From assembly GCA_013285985.1 (NCBI GenBank), contig JABDGR010000007.1, positions 1 through 42,061 on the forward strand: a stretch of 42,061 nt of DNA, read 5' to 3'. Position numbers and translations under genes: made by a program. The stretch comes from Verrucomicrobiota bacterium (lineage in GTDB: Bacteria > Verrucomicrobiota > Verrucomicrobiia > Opitutales > JABDGR01). Below the pieces are notes generated by a model that searched no databases, was not told where the DNA came from, and saw only the letters and a list, made by a program, of their open reading frames with translations. Shown here piece after piece: positions 27,747 to 36,640 of the stretch (its first letter is position 1; the number at the start of each line of letters is the position of its first letter).

Positions 27747-29780
27747 TTATTTCGTCTTCTTCGGCCGCGATTTCTCGCGCGGATTCAAATACGTCTTTTC
27801 GCGGAGAAGTTCCTCGTACATCTCCAGCATGCGCACGCCTTCGCGGGGGCGGACTTCGTCGGCCTTCGTTGCGCGGTCGATTTGTTTTTTCATCAGGCGC
27901 GCAAGTTCTTCGCCGTCCCACTGGATCATTTCCAGAATTTTGTCCACCCGCGCGCCGTTGATGGATTCCTCGATATAGAAGCCGTCCTCCTCGTCCTCTT
28001 CGAGGAATACGTGCACTTCGTTGACGCGCCCGAAAAGGTTGTGCAGGTCGCCCATGATATCCTGGTACGCGCCGACGAGGAACACGCCGAGGTAGTAGGG
28101 CTTGTTGGGCTGGAGCGGATGCAGCGCCAGCGTGCCGCGCACGTCCTCCAAATCAATAAAGCGCGAGACCTTGCCGTCCGAGTCGCAGGTGATGTCGACG
28201 AGGACGGTCTCGACGGTAGGCTTTTCATCGAGGCGGTGGATGGGCAGGATGGGGAAGAGCTGGTCGAGCGCCCAATGGTCGAGCAGCGACTGGAAGACGG
28301 AGAAATTGCAGACGTATTGCTCGGCGAGCATGGTGTTGAGCTGGGCCAGTTCGTCGGGCAGATAGCCGCGGGCGGCGGCACTTTTCTGACGGATGTCGGC
28401 GCAGATTTTCCAAAAGAGGCTCTCGGCTTCCGCGCGCGTTTCCAAATCTAGGAAACCGAGGGTGAAGAGCGTCTGCGCTTCCTCTTTTTTCTGCTGGGCG
28501 TCGTGAAATCTTTCGAGCCGGCCGTATTGGTCGCTGTCGTTGAAGATGTGTTCGAGGGCCAGGATGACTTCGTGTTTCTTGTGCTTCTTCTTTTTTTTGC
28601 CGTTCAGGGAATGGAACGGCGTGGACTTCGAGATGCGGTCCACGACTTCCAAAATCAAAATGGAATGCGGGGCGACGAGCGCGCGGCCACTTTCGCTCAC
28701 GATGTCGGGCACAGGCACGCCCGCGTTGTCGCACACGCTCTTGATATTCGAGACGACGTCGCGGGCATATTCTTCGAGCGAATAATTCATCGACGACTCG
28801 TAGTTCGCGCGGCTGCCGTCGTAGTCAATCCCCAGGCCGCCGCCGACATCGATAAGCTTCATGTTGAAGCCCAGCTTGTGCAGTTCGACGTAGAAGCGCG
28901 TGGCCTCGACGACCGCCTTTTTGATGGTCAGGATATTCGGCACCTGCGAGCCGATGTGGAAGTGAACGAGTTGCAGGATGTTTTCCAGGCCGGCCTTTTT
29001 CAACTTGCTCACGGCCAGCATCACTTCGCCGGTGGTGAGGCCGAACTTGGCGTCTTCGCCCGACGATGTGGCCCATTTACCTTCGCCAGTGGTGCGCAGT
29101 TTGATGCGCAGGCCCAGGCGCGGCTCGATGCCGGTTTCCTTCGCAATGCGCAGGATGTCGTCAATTTCCGAAAGCTGTTCGACGACGAGGATGATGTTCT
29201 TGCCCAGCTTGCGGCCCAGCAGGGCGAGGCGGATGTATTCGGCGTCCTTGTAGCCGTTGCAAATCAGCAGCGCGTGCTTGCTGTCGAGCGCGGCCAGCGC
29301 GATGAGGAGCTCCGGCTTGCTGCCCGCTTCGAGGCCGAAGCCGTATTCCTCGCCCGCATCGAGGATTTCTTCGACCACTTCGCGCAGCTGGTTGACCTTG
29401 ATGGGGAACACCCCGCGGAAGACGCCGCTGTATTCCTCCTGCGCGACGGCGGTGCGGAACGCCTCGTTCAACTGGGTGACGCGGTGGCGCAGTAAATCCT
29501 GCACGCGGATGGTCAGCGGCGCGCGCAGGCCCATCGAGGCGGCCTCGTTGACAATGTCAAGCAGGCGGATTTTGCGGTGGTCCGCGCACGGGTGCACGCA
29601 CAGGCCGCCGTCCTCGCCGATGGAAAAATGGTTTCCGCCCCAGCGTTTGATGCCGTAGTAGTCTTCCGCGTCGCGCAGCGTCCACGGGGCCGAGGTATGA
29701 ATTTTGAGTGCCACTGCCGAAATGTTTTGAGCTACACTTGCGTTAAACCATCCCCGCGCGCGGTGCAATATCGAATGCAA
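27747..29780 (-). CDS. speA: Biosynthetic arginine decarboxylase
   Basis: 677 aa; WTLRDAEDYYGIKRWGGNHFSIGEDGGLCVHP, FPIKVNQLREVVEEI, LIDVGGGLGIDYDGSR, FLVGAYQDIMGDLHNLFGRVNEVHVF. Confidence 0.97.
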   Translation of the reverse strand: MHSILHRARGWFNASVAQNISAVALKIHTSAPWTLRDAEDYYGIKRWGGNHFSIGEDGGLCVHPCADHRKIRLLDIVNEAASMGLRAPLTIRVQDLLRHRVTQLNEAFRTAVAQEEYSGVFRGVFPIKVNQLREVVEEILDAGEEYGFGLEAGSKPELLIALAALDSKHALLICNGYKDAEYIRLALLGRKLGKNIILVVEQLSEIDDILRIAKETGIEPRLGLRIKLRTTGEGKWATSSGEDAKFGLTTGEVMLAVSKLKKAGLENILQLVHFHIGSQVPNILTIKKAVVEATRFYVELHKLGFNMKLIDVGGGLGIDYDGSRANYESSMNYSLEEYARDVVSNIKSVCDNAGVPVPDIVSESGRALVAPHSILILEVVDRISKSTPFHSLNGKKKKKHKKHEVILALEHIFNDSDQYGRLERFHDAQQKKEEAQTLFTLGFLDLETRAEAESLFWKICADIRQKSAAARGYLPDELAQLNTMLAEQYVCNFSVFQSLLDHWALDQLFPILPIHRLDEKPTVETVLVDITCDSDGKVSRFIDLEDVRGTLALHPLQPNKPYYLGVFLVGAYQDIMGDLHNLFGRVNEVHVFLEEDEEDGFYIEESINGARVDKILEMIQWDGEELARLMKKQIDRATKADEVRPREGVRMLEMYEELLREKTYLNPREKSRPKKTK

Positions 29781-29910
29781 AAATTTCCGTGACGAACGCG
29801 TTGCGCATTTTTATCGAAAAGAAAAAGCCAATACAACCTGTGCGCGAGTTCTTTCGAGGGTCTCAACGGGGGTAATTTCCCGCTTGTGTAATGGGCTGTT
29901 TAAATATGGA

Positions 29911-29937
29911 TTGGCGTTTATTGGTTTTGGCTATAAT
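29911..29937 (+). promoter_or_regulatory. Putative sigma70-type promoter upstream of the 32-aa repeat protein
   Basis: TTGGCG (29911-29916) and perfect TATAAT (29932-29937); spacing 15 nt is short, so only the -10 is convincing. SD-like AAAGGA precedes the ATG at 30006. Confidence 0.45.
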
Positions 29938-30005
29938 ACCTCGGCTAAATTTGTGAATGGCGAGTATATTGATCATCACTCGGTGAGTCTCTGAAAGGAT
30001 CTAAT

Positions 30006-31967
30006 ATGAATGCAAAACTCAAAACCCTCCTCGCCGCGATTGTGCTGGCCGGTGGTGTGGTTGCCTTGGCGGCGCAGTACCGGGAAATTCTCCGGTTGCG
30101 CGGACAGTTGAACCTTTCCGCAAACTCGAAAATTTCCGCAAGCGGCAGTCGCGCTGAACACGTCGCTGCGCTTTCCAAAATTCTCAATCTGGCGGGCACG
30201 GACCAAATCCAATCCATGCATCAGGTGCTCGATTTTGTTGACCACCTCAACCCCGCCGATGCGAAAGGGGTCTTGGAGTCTTTCAGCAAACTGCCGGAGA
30301 ACGCGGCCTCGGATCTGGCCAAATCGATGGTGCTGACGCGTTGGTCCGAAGCCGACCCCGCCGCCGCCCTGGCCTGGGCCAAGAGCCGGACAAAATTTGA
30401 CGGGCGCAGCGCCGACATTGCCACTGTTTTCCAAGCTTGGGCCGCTAAAGACCCATCGGCCGCGCTCGCCGCCGTCAACCAGGTGGATGACCCCCGTGCG
30501 CGGGATGATATTTATCAAAATGTTTTTGCCCGTTTGGCGGCCGTGGATCCACAGGCAGCCCTGGCCACATTGAGCAAAATGCCCCCGGGCCAGCAACCGG
30601 TTGATGCCTATGGCGAAGTATTCTATACTTGGGCCATGCAGGATCCGACCGCGGCATCCGCTGCGGCGCTCAAGCTTGCGCCGAGCCTCGCGCGCAACGA
30701 AGCGATGCAACAACTTGCTTATGGCTGGGCGCAACAGGACCCGACTGCGGCCCTCGCATGGGTGAACGGCCTGCCGGCGGGCAATGTCCGCAACGGTGCA
30801 CTTATGTCTGCCCTGACTTCCATTGCGAAGGATGACCCCAAAGCTGGCACAACGTATCTGGCCAGCGTTCCCAATGGCCCCACGAAGAATTCCCTGACGG
30901 TCAACTTTGCCGCCAATTGGGCCACGACCGATCCGACCGCCGCCCTGGCCTGGGCGGATAACGTAACTAACGGCCAGACCCACGATCAAGCGGTGCAAGG
31001 CATCCTCGCGCAAATGAGCGAATCCGACCCTGCCGGCGCCGCCAAAGAACTTGAACAGATTTCCCTGGCCAGCGTGCGCGACGCCGCCCTTCCGCAATTG
31101 GCTTCAGCCTGGGCGCAAAAGGATATTCAAGGCGCGCTCACCTGGGTGCAATCGTTGCCCGCTACTGATGCCGACGGACGCAACCAGGCAATTCGCAGTG
31201 TGATGGGGACTTGGGCCCAAACCGACCCCGTCAGCGCCGCCGCTTATGCCCTGACCATCCCCCGGGACCCGAGTTTTCGCGGGTTGACCGATGTTATCGT
31301 GCAGAATTGGGCCAACGCAGATCCGGAAGCGGCTTATGCTTGGGCTCAAACAGTGCCAGCCGACGTGGCTCTGGGATCGCCTCTGAATACCGGGGCAAAA
31401 TCAAACTCTATGCGAACTGCGTTGACGGCTTATGCCAATGTTGATCCGCAGACTGCATGGAATGCGGCCGAGCAAGCCCCGTTCGATCATCTCATCCAGC
31501 AAGACGGCCCGGATGGTATGCTCACCAAGACATTAGCCAACATTGCCATAGTTTGGAGTTCGCAGGATCCCGCGCAAGCCGCCGCGAGTCTCTCACAGCT
31601 TACACCGGGAAGCCCCGCCAATAATGCCACCAATGTCGTCGTGAATAACTGGGCTAAACAAGATCCACAGGCGGTGTCCGATTGGATTAACACCTTGCCC
31701 CCTGGCCAGACGCGCGACACTGCGATCACGCAACTGGTCACCGTGGAAGGCAAGAACGATTTGCCGACGGCTTTCAATTGGGCGACTTCGATTGACAACC
31801 CTTTTTCCCAAAGTAGCGCCCTCACTTCCGTCTTGCAGGAATGGGCCAAGCGGGATCCTGCGGCGGCCACAGCGGCGGTGCAGTCAGCCAATTTCAGTCC
31901 GGCGCAACAAGCCAGGCTTCAGGCGGTCATCACCCAGTATTCTCACCAGGCGGCGTTGAAGAATTAA
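30006..31967 (+). CDS. Secreted/anchored 16-unit 32-aa alpha-helical repeat protein of unknown function
   Basis: 653 aa, N-terminal hydrophobic segment (LKTLLAAIVLAGGVVALAA), then repeating WAxxDPxAAxxWxxxLPxGxxRxxALxxxxxx. Confidence 0.9.
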   Translation: MNAKLKTLLAAIVLAGGVVALAAQYREILRLRGQLNLSANSKISASGSRAEHVAALSKILNLAGTDQIQSMHQVLDFVDHLNPADAKGVLESFSKLPENAASDLAKSMVLTRWSEADPAAALAWAKSRTKFDGRSADIATVFQAWAAKDPSAALAAVNQVDDPRARDDIYQNVFARLAAVDPQAALATLSKMPPGQQPVDAYGEVFYTWAMQDPTAASAAALKLAPSLARNEAMQQLAYGWAQQDPTAALAWVNGLPAGNVRNGALMSALTSIAKDDPKAGTTYLASVPNGPTKNSLTVNFAANWATTDPTAALAWADNVTNGQTHDQAVQGILAQMSESDPAGAAKELEQISLASVRDAALPQLASAWAQKDIQGALTWVQSLPATDADGRNQAIRSVMGTWAQTDPVSAAAYALTIPRDPSFRGLTDVIVQNWANADPEAAYAWAQTVPADVALGSPLNTGAKSNSMRTALTAYANVDPQTAWNAAEQAPFDHLIQQDGPDGMLTKTLANIAIVWSSQDPAQAAASLSQLTPGSPANNATNVVVNNWAKQDPQAVSDWINTLPPGQTRDTAITQLVTVEGKNDLPTAFNWATSIDNPFSQSSALTSVLQEWAKRDPAAATAAVQSANFSPAQQARLQAVITQYSHQAALKN

Positions 31968-32105
31968 GACTTAAAAGGGTATCCGGAAGCAAAATTGGCG
32001 GAAGTGGTTAGACGGAGAAGTTTTTTAAAAAGCTTGGAACTTTTCCAGCATGCCTGTTGTTATGTCATTGACAGCAAGTAATTTAAACAACTAACCACGC
32101 AAAAA

Positions 32106-32534
32106 ATGTCCGTGCAAAAAATGCCACTTATGAAAAACGCCAATCCCCAATTGCTCTCTTCCACGCCAAACGGCGCCCGCCGTTTTTGGCGTTTCCTGAT
32201 GCTGGCCACTGTTATTGTTTGCGCCGGCTTGGCCGGTTGCGTCGTTATGAATGGGAAAGACACCACCACCAGTGGCCGGAAAATCGACGACGCCACCTTT
32301 GCCCAGGTTGTGCCGGGCAAAACCAAGGATTTCGTCGAGGCCCTGCTCGGCGAACCCTCGGAAAAGAAAACCAAGGAAGACGGCACGGTGCAGTGGCGCT
32401 GGCGCTATTCCGAACGACATGATTCGAACACGGGTTTTATTGTTCTCTTTGCTTCGCACAGTTCCTCCACCATGACCCAGAACCGCTATGTCGAATTCAA
32501 GGACGGGGTCGTGACCCGGGAATGGACGGAGTAA
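32106..32534 (+). CDS. Putative lipoprotein, SmpA/OmlA (BamE)-like
   Basis: Lipobox-like CAGLAGC; TFAQVVPGKTKDFVEALLGEPSEKKTKEDGTVQWRWRY resembles the small BamE-like fold. Confidence 0.65.
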   Translation: MSVQKMPLMKNANPQLLSSTPNGARRFWRFLMLATVIVCAGLAGCVVMNGKDTTTSGRKIDDATFAQVVPGKTKDFVEALLGEPSEKKTKEDGTVQWRWRYSERHDSNTGFIVLFASHSSSTMTQNRYVEFKDGVVTREWTE

Positions 32535-32563
32535 CTCGATTTGTTAGGGGTGACTGAAACCGG

Positions 32564-32606
32564 GCGGGCGGCGAGGGGGCAGGGTCCTCGCCGCCCGCTT
32601 TGTTTT
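32564..32606 (+). terminator. Rho-independent terminator
   Basis: GCGGGCGGCGAGG (32564-32576) / CCTCGCCGCCCGC (32586-32598), 13-bp perfect stem, 9-nt loop, then TTTGTTTT. Confidence 0.88.
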
Positions 32607-32724
32607 GGCTGGGAAACAGTCCAAAAATCGTGGTTGCCAAGGGCCGGGCTGTTCCGCATAGTCAACCTTTACGCGCAAGGCGAAGTCCCGCCCTGCGCTC
32701 CTTAATTTTACCCGGAGTTTTACC

Positions 32725-32943
32725 GTGAGAGACGAATATCTTAAAGAAGCCCAGAAAATCATCACCGACCCGAACATCCTCATCAACGTGGTGTCGCGCC
32801 GGGTGAAGCAGCTTAAGTACGGCATGAAGTCCCTCGTGGAATCGCTGGAAAAGCTCGAGCCCGAGGACATCGCCCTGCGCGAGGTCATCGAGGGCAAGAT
32901 TGACTACGAACTGTGGGACGGCATAGAAGACAAGGACAGGTAA
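32725..32943 (+). CDS. rpoZ: RNA polymerase omega subunit-like protein
   Basis: GTG start with upstream CGGAG; MRDEYLKEAQKIITDPNILINVVSRRVKQLKYGMKSLVESLEKLEPEDIALREVIEGKIDYE: omega pattern (NxLxNxVSRRVxQL, DIALxEVxxGKI). Confidence 0.7.
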   Translation: MRDEYLKEAQKIITDPNILINVVSRRVKQLKYGMKSLVESLEKLEPEDIALREVIEGKIDYELWDGIEDKDR

Positions 32944-33025
32944 AACGCACCGCGACGGCGGGAGGAGTGGTGGATGGCCGCCGGCCGGGCGTTCTGCCGG
33001 CTGGGAGAACCGTTTTTCTTACACC

Positions 33026-33505
33026 ATGTCCGCTGCGCCCAAAGATTCCCCGCGTTTCACTGAAATCCGCAATTCCAAGGCCTTCCATCTTTATCATGTG
33101 GGCGAGCGCCTGGAGGCGGGCATCATGCTCAAGGGCACGGAGATGAAGTCCCTGCGCCAGGGCCAGGCGCAACTGGCCGACGCTTTTGTGCGCTTCGAGG
33201 ACGGCGCCCCGGTTCTCCACCACGCGCACATCGCCGAATACGCCCTCGGCAATATCCACAACCACCCGCCGCGCCGCCCGCGCAAACTCCTGCTGCACAC
33301 GCGGGAAATCACGAAACTTCAGGCCGCCGTCGAGCGGCAGGGCATGACGGTCATTCCGCTGCGCATTTATTTCAAGGAAGGCCTCGCCAAGGTGGAAATC
33401 GCCGTGTGCAAGGGCAAGAACGTCGCCGACAAGCGCGAGAGCCTTCGTCGCAAAACCGAGCTGCGCGAAGCCGAGCGCACGCTGCAAGCTTACAAAAGAA
33501 AATAA
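33026..33505 (+). CDS. smpB: SsrA-binding protein SmpB
   Basis: RNSKAFHLYHVGERLEAGIMLKGTEMKSLRQGQAQLADAFV..., IPLRIYFKEGLAKVEIAVCKGKNVADKRESLRRKTELREAER. Confidence 0.97.
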   Translation: MSAAPKDSPRFTEIRNSKAFHLYHVGERLEAGIMLKGTEMKSLRQGQAQLADAFVRFEDGAPVLHHAHIAEYALGNIHNHPPRRPRKLLLHTREITKLQAAVERQGMTVIPLRIYFKEGLAKVEIAVCKGKNVADKRESLRRKTELREAERTLQAYKRK

Positions 33506-33514
33506 AAAACAGCA

Positions 33515-33982
33515 ATGCTCCACGTCGTCTTATTTCAGCCGGAAATCCCGCAGAACACCGGCAACATCGGCCGGGTCTGCGCGTTGACGCGCTCGCGCCT
33601 GCACCTTATCCATCCGCTCGGCTTCCGCATCACGGACCGCCATCTCAAACGCAGTGGCATGGATTACTGGAAGTCGCTCGACGTGGTGCACCACAAAAAC
33701 TGGGAAGACTTTTTGGCCTTTGGCTGTGGCCCCAAGCGGCTGTGGCTTTTCACCACGCACGCCCAACAAAGCTACTGGGACGTGAAATTTGCCGACGAAG
33801 ACGGCCTGCTCTTCGGCAACGAGGGTGGGGGCGCGCCCTCCTGGCTGCATGAATGGGCCGGCGCCGCCCGCAGCATCCGCATCCCGCAAGCTGACCCCGC
33901 GCTCCGCTCGCTCAATTTGTCCACCGCCGCGGGCATAGGGGTTTACGAAGCCATGCGACAGTTGCAAATGCCAGGGTGCTAG
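33515..33982 (+). CDS. trmL: tRNA (cytidine/uridine-2'-O-)-methyltransferase TrmL (SPOUT)
   Basis: MLHVVLFQPEIPQNTGNIGRVCALTRSRLHLIHPLGF, LLFGNEGGGAP, LNLSTAAGIGVYEAMRQL. Confidence 0.96.
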   Translation: MLHVVLFQPEIPQNTGNIGRVCALTRSRLHLIHPLGFRITDRHLKRSGMDYWKSLDVVHHKNWEDFLAFGCGPKRLWLFTTHAQQSYWDVKFADEDGLLFGNEGGGAPSWLHEWAGAARSIRIPQADPALRSLNLSTAAGIGVYEAMRQLQMPGC

Positions 33983-33994
33983 CCGGCAAAAAGG

Positions 33995-36640
33995 TCACTG
34001 GGGAATCAAGGCGGGAATTTTTTGATTCAGTACTTCACGCAATTTGTGCGCCAACGCGTCCGGCGCAAACGGTTTTTGGAGGAACGCCGTGCTTTGATCC
34101 AGCACCGATTGGTGCACCATGGCATTTTCGGGATAGGCGGAGGTGAAAAGAATTTTTATTTTTGGGTTTAACGCCAGGACCCGCTCAGACAATTCCTTGC
34201 CATTCATGTTCGACATAACGACATCGGTGAATAACAAATCAATCCGCCCGATCTCAGGCTGCGGCACCAGGTCCATCGCGTCGACGCCACTGGCCGCCGC
34301 CAAAACCGTGTAACCCAGGCGTCTTAACAATGCCGCCGCCATATCCTGCAGGGCCAGATCGTCCTCAACCAGCAGGATGGTCTCCGTCCCACGCGGTAAA
34401 TCCGGCGACTCGAGTCGCTGCACAGGCATTTCCGCCTTGAACTCCACTTGAGGCAGGAAAATTTTGAAAGTCGTGCCCCGGCCTGGTTCGCTATAAACGC
34501 TGATATGACCACCGCTTTGTTCGATAATTCCATAACAGGTGGACAGGCCCAAGCCGGCCCCCTGGCCTATGCCCTTGGTCGTAAAAAACGGTTCGAAAAT
34601 GCGGGACTTCACTTCCTCGCTCATGCCAGTGCCCGTGTCCGTGATGGCGAGCATGACATATTCTCCGGCCTTTAATTCAGGAAAACGGCGGATGTATTCC
34701 TGTTCCAGCGTGACATTGGCGGTTTCGAGCGTGAGTTTGCCGCCATTGGGCATGGCATCGGCGGCATTCATCGCCAGATTGACAATCACTTGCTCCATTT
34801 GCCCTGGGTCCATTTTCACCGCTTTAAGTCCGACGGCGGGAACCAGGCGCACGTCCGCACCCTTGGCTAACAAATGGCGCAAGATGTTTTCCATCCTGGT
34901 CAGGACCAAGTTCAGATCCAGAATTTCAGGCTGGAGGATTTGTTTGCGGCCGTACGCCAGCAGTTGCCGCGTCAAGGTCGCGGCCCGTTCCGCCGATCGG
35001 TTGATTTCAGCCACATTTTTCGTCAGAGGGCTCCCGGCGGGAAGGGTAGCCCGCAGTAGTTCATTCTGGCCGATGATGGCCGTCAAGATGCTGTTGAACT
35101 CGTGCGCAATGCCGCCCGCCAGTTTGCCGACAGTTTCCAGTTTCTGTGATTGCAGAATCCTTTCTTCCAGTTGGCGCCGCCGGGTGATGTCTTCGGCAAT
35201 GCCAACCAGGCGGTAAACCTTTCCTGCGGCATTCCGAATGGGGAAGCCGCGATCGCGAATCCAGCGCATCGTGCCGTCTGGCCGGAAAATGCGGTAGGTT
35301 TCGTCAAAAGCGTTGAGATGCGCCGCAGCCGCAAAAGCCGTCTTGACCCGTTCCTGATCCTGCGGATGGGTGGCATCGTTCCAGCTGTCCGGTGAATCGT
35401 AAAGGCTTTGGCGGCTGCGTCCCCAGACGGTTTCATACGCAGGGCTCAAATAATCGATTTTGCCGCTTTCCAAATCGGTGACCCAGAACACCTCGGTGAT
35501 ATTCTCGGCCAGTTGGCGAAACCGTTCTCCGCTCTCGCGCAACGCCTCTTCGGCGGTCTTGCGTTCGGTGATGTCACGGAAGGTCCAGATTCGGCCATAA
35601 TATTTTCTGTCCTTCCCCAGCACTGGGGCGGAGTAGCGGTCCAGGGTCGTCCCGTCCTTCAGCGCAATCTCATCACGGCTGATTTCATTCGGGTGGGAAT
35701 TAAGGTAAAGCACTTTCTCGAAAAACTGCGCAGGATTTTTCGTGACGTTCGTGACCCACCGCACCTGCTGCTCGTCGTCATTGTTATCCACTATATCCTG
35801 GGGGATTTTGAACTGGTCGACGGTCCGCTGGTTTTGAAAAATTTTCTTCCCTTTCCCATCCACGACCAGAACCCCGTCGAGGGAGGAATTCATATTGGCT
35901 TCAAAAAGAGCGGTCTCCAAGCGTAACTCCGCTTCCGTTTGTTCCCGCACCTTGATTTCTTCTTTTGCGCTCAGGTAGTCCGCTTTTAGCCGGCGGACCA
36001 CTGCCGTAACGGCCAGGCCTGTTCCCAGGGCAATAAGGATCGTCGCGACGACGAGCCCGTCACCAATAATTCTGATTAGGGAAATAAACTGGGCCAGAGC
36101 CTGGGCAGTTTCGGCCGCGTCGTTTTCGACAAAATCATTTAATTCATTGATAGCCATTAAGAATACATCGTAGGCGGGGGCTTGCTTCGCGTTGATCAGC
36201 TCTATGGCGGCAAGATCCTGATTGGCCCGGCTGAACTCCAACACCGACAGGGTCTGCTCCCAATACGCTTTTCGCGTCTGCATAACCCGATCGTAAAGTT
36301 TTCTTTCCTTTTCCGAGCCAACCAATTCCAGGTAGTCGGCCAGGTCTTTGGCGTTGGCTTTTTCAATATCGTAAATGGTTTCATCAAGACTGGTCAGTTC
36401 CTGCGGGTCATTCTCCAGGACGTGCCACAGCACATCGGCCTGCATTTGCCCCGCCTCCTGGTCGGCATCGCCAATCAAGGATAATTTATTCAGGGCGCTC
36501 GACTGTTGCAGTTGGTTGCTGCGTTCGATGGCGTGCAGGCTGAAATAAAACAAACCGCCGATAACCAGCAGGAAAGCGCAAAGCGCCCCGAACATAAGCG
36601 ACACCTGCCGGCCAACCGACATGAGACTAAATCTGTTCAT
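33995..36640 (-). CDS. Hybrid sensor histidine kinase (two TM, 4-helix-bundle-like sensor, PAS domains, HisKA/HATPase, C-terminal receiver)
   Basis: 881 aa; GGIAHEFNSILTAIIGQNELL (H-box), GTGMSEEVKSRIFEPFFTTK, GAGLGLSTCYGI, receiver TILLVEDDLALQDMAAALL...LLFTDVVM. Confidence 0.93.
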   Translation of the reverse strand: MNRFSLMSVGRQVSLMFGALCAFLLVIGGLFYFSLHAIERSNQLQQSSALNKLSLIGDADQEAGQMQADVLWHVLENDPQELTSLDETIYDIEKANAKDLADYLELVGSEKERKLYDRVMQTRKAYWEQTLSVLEFSRANQDLAAIELINAKQAPAYDVFLMAINELNDFVENDAAETAQALAQFISLIRIIGDGLVVATILIALGTGLAVTAVVRRLKADYLSAKEEIKVREQTEAELRLETALFEANMNSSLDGVLVVDGKGKKIFQNQRTVDQFKIPQDIVDNNDDEQQVRWVTNVTKNPAQFFEKVLYLNSHPNEISRDEIALKDGTTLDRYSAPVLGKDRKYYGRIWTFRDITERKTAEEALRESGERFRQLAENITEVFWVTDLESGKIDYLSPAYETVWGRSRQSLYDSPDSWNDATHPQDQERVKTAFAAAAHLNAFDETYRIFRPDGTMRWIRDRGFPIRNAAGKVYRLVGIAEDITRRRQLEERILQSQKLETVGKLAGGIAHEFNSILTAIIGQNELLRATLPAGSPLTKNVAEINRSAERAATLTRQLLAYGRKQILQPEILDLNLVLTRMENILRHLLAKGADVRLVPAVGLKAVKMDPGQMEQVIVNLAMNAADAMPNGGKLTLETANVTLEQEYIRRFPELKAGEYVMLAITDTGTGMSEEVKSRIFEPFFTTKGIGQGAGLGLSTCYGIIEQSGGHISVYSEPGRGTTFKIFLPQVEFKAEMPVQRLESPDLPRGTETILLVEDDLALQDMAAALLRRLGYTVLAAASGVDAMDLVPQPEIGRIDLLFTDVVMSNMNGKELSERVLALNPKIKILFTSAYPENAMVHQSVLDQSTAFLQKPFAPDALAHKLREVLNQKIPALIPQ

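Noticed and set aside
28503-29495. 330-aa plus-strand ORF
   Set aside because: Antisense to speA, which has strong family motifs.
29976-31097. 373-aa minus-strand ORF
   Set aside because: Antisense to the 32-aa repeat protein; its apparent repeats (GQGGGRIGRGPIGG...) mirror the sense repeats and no domain is recognisable.
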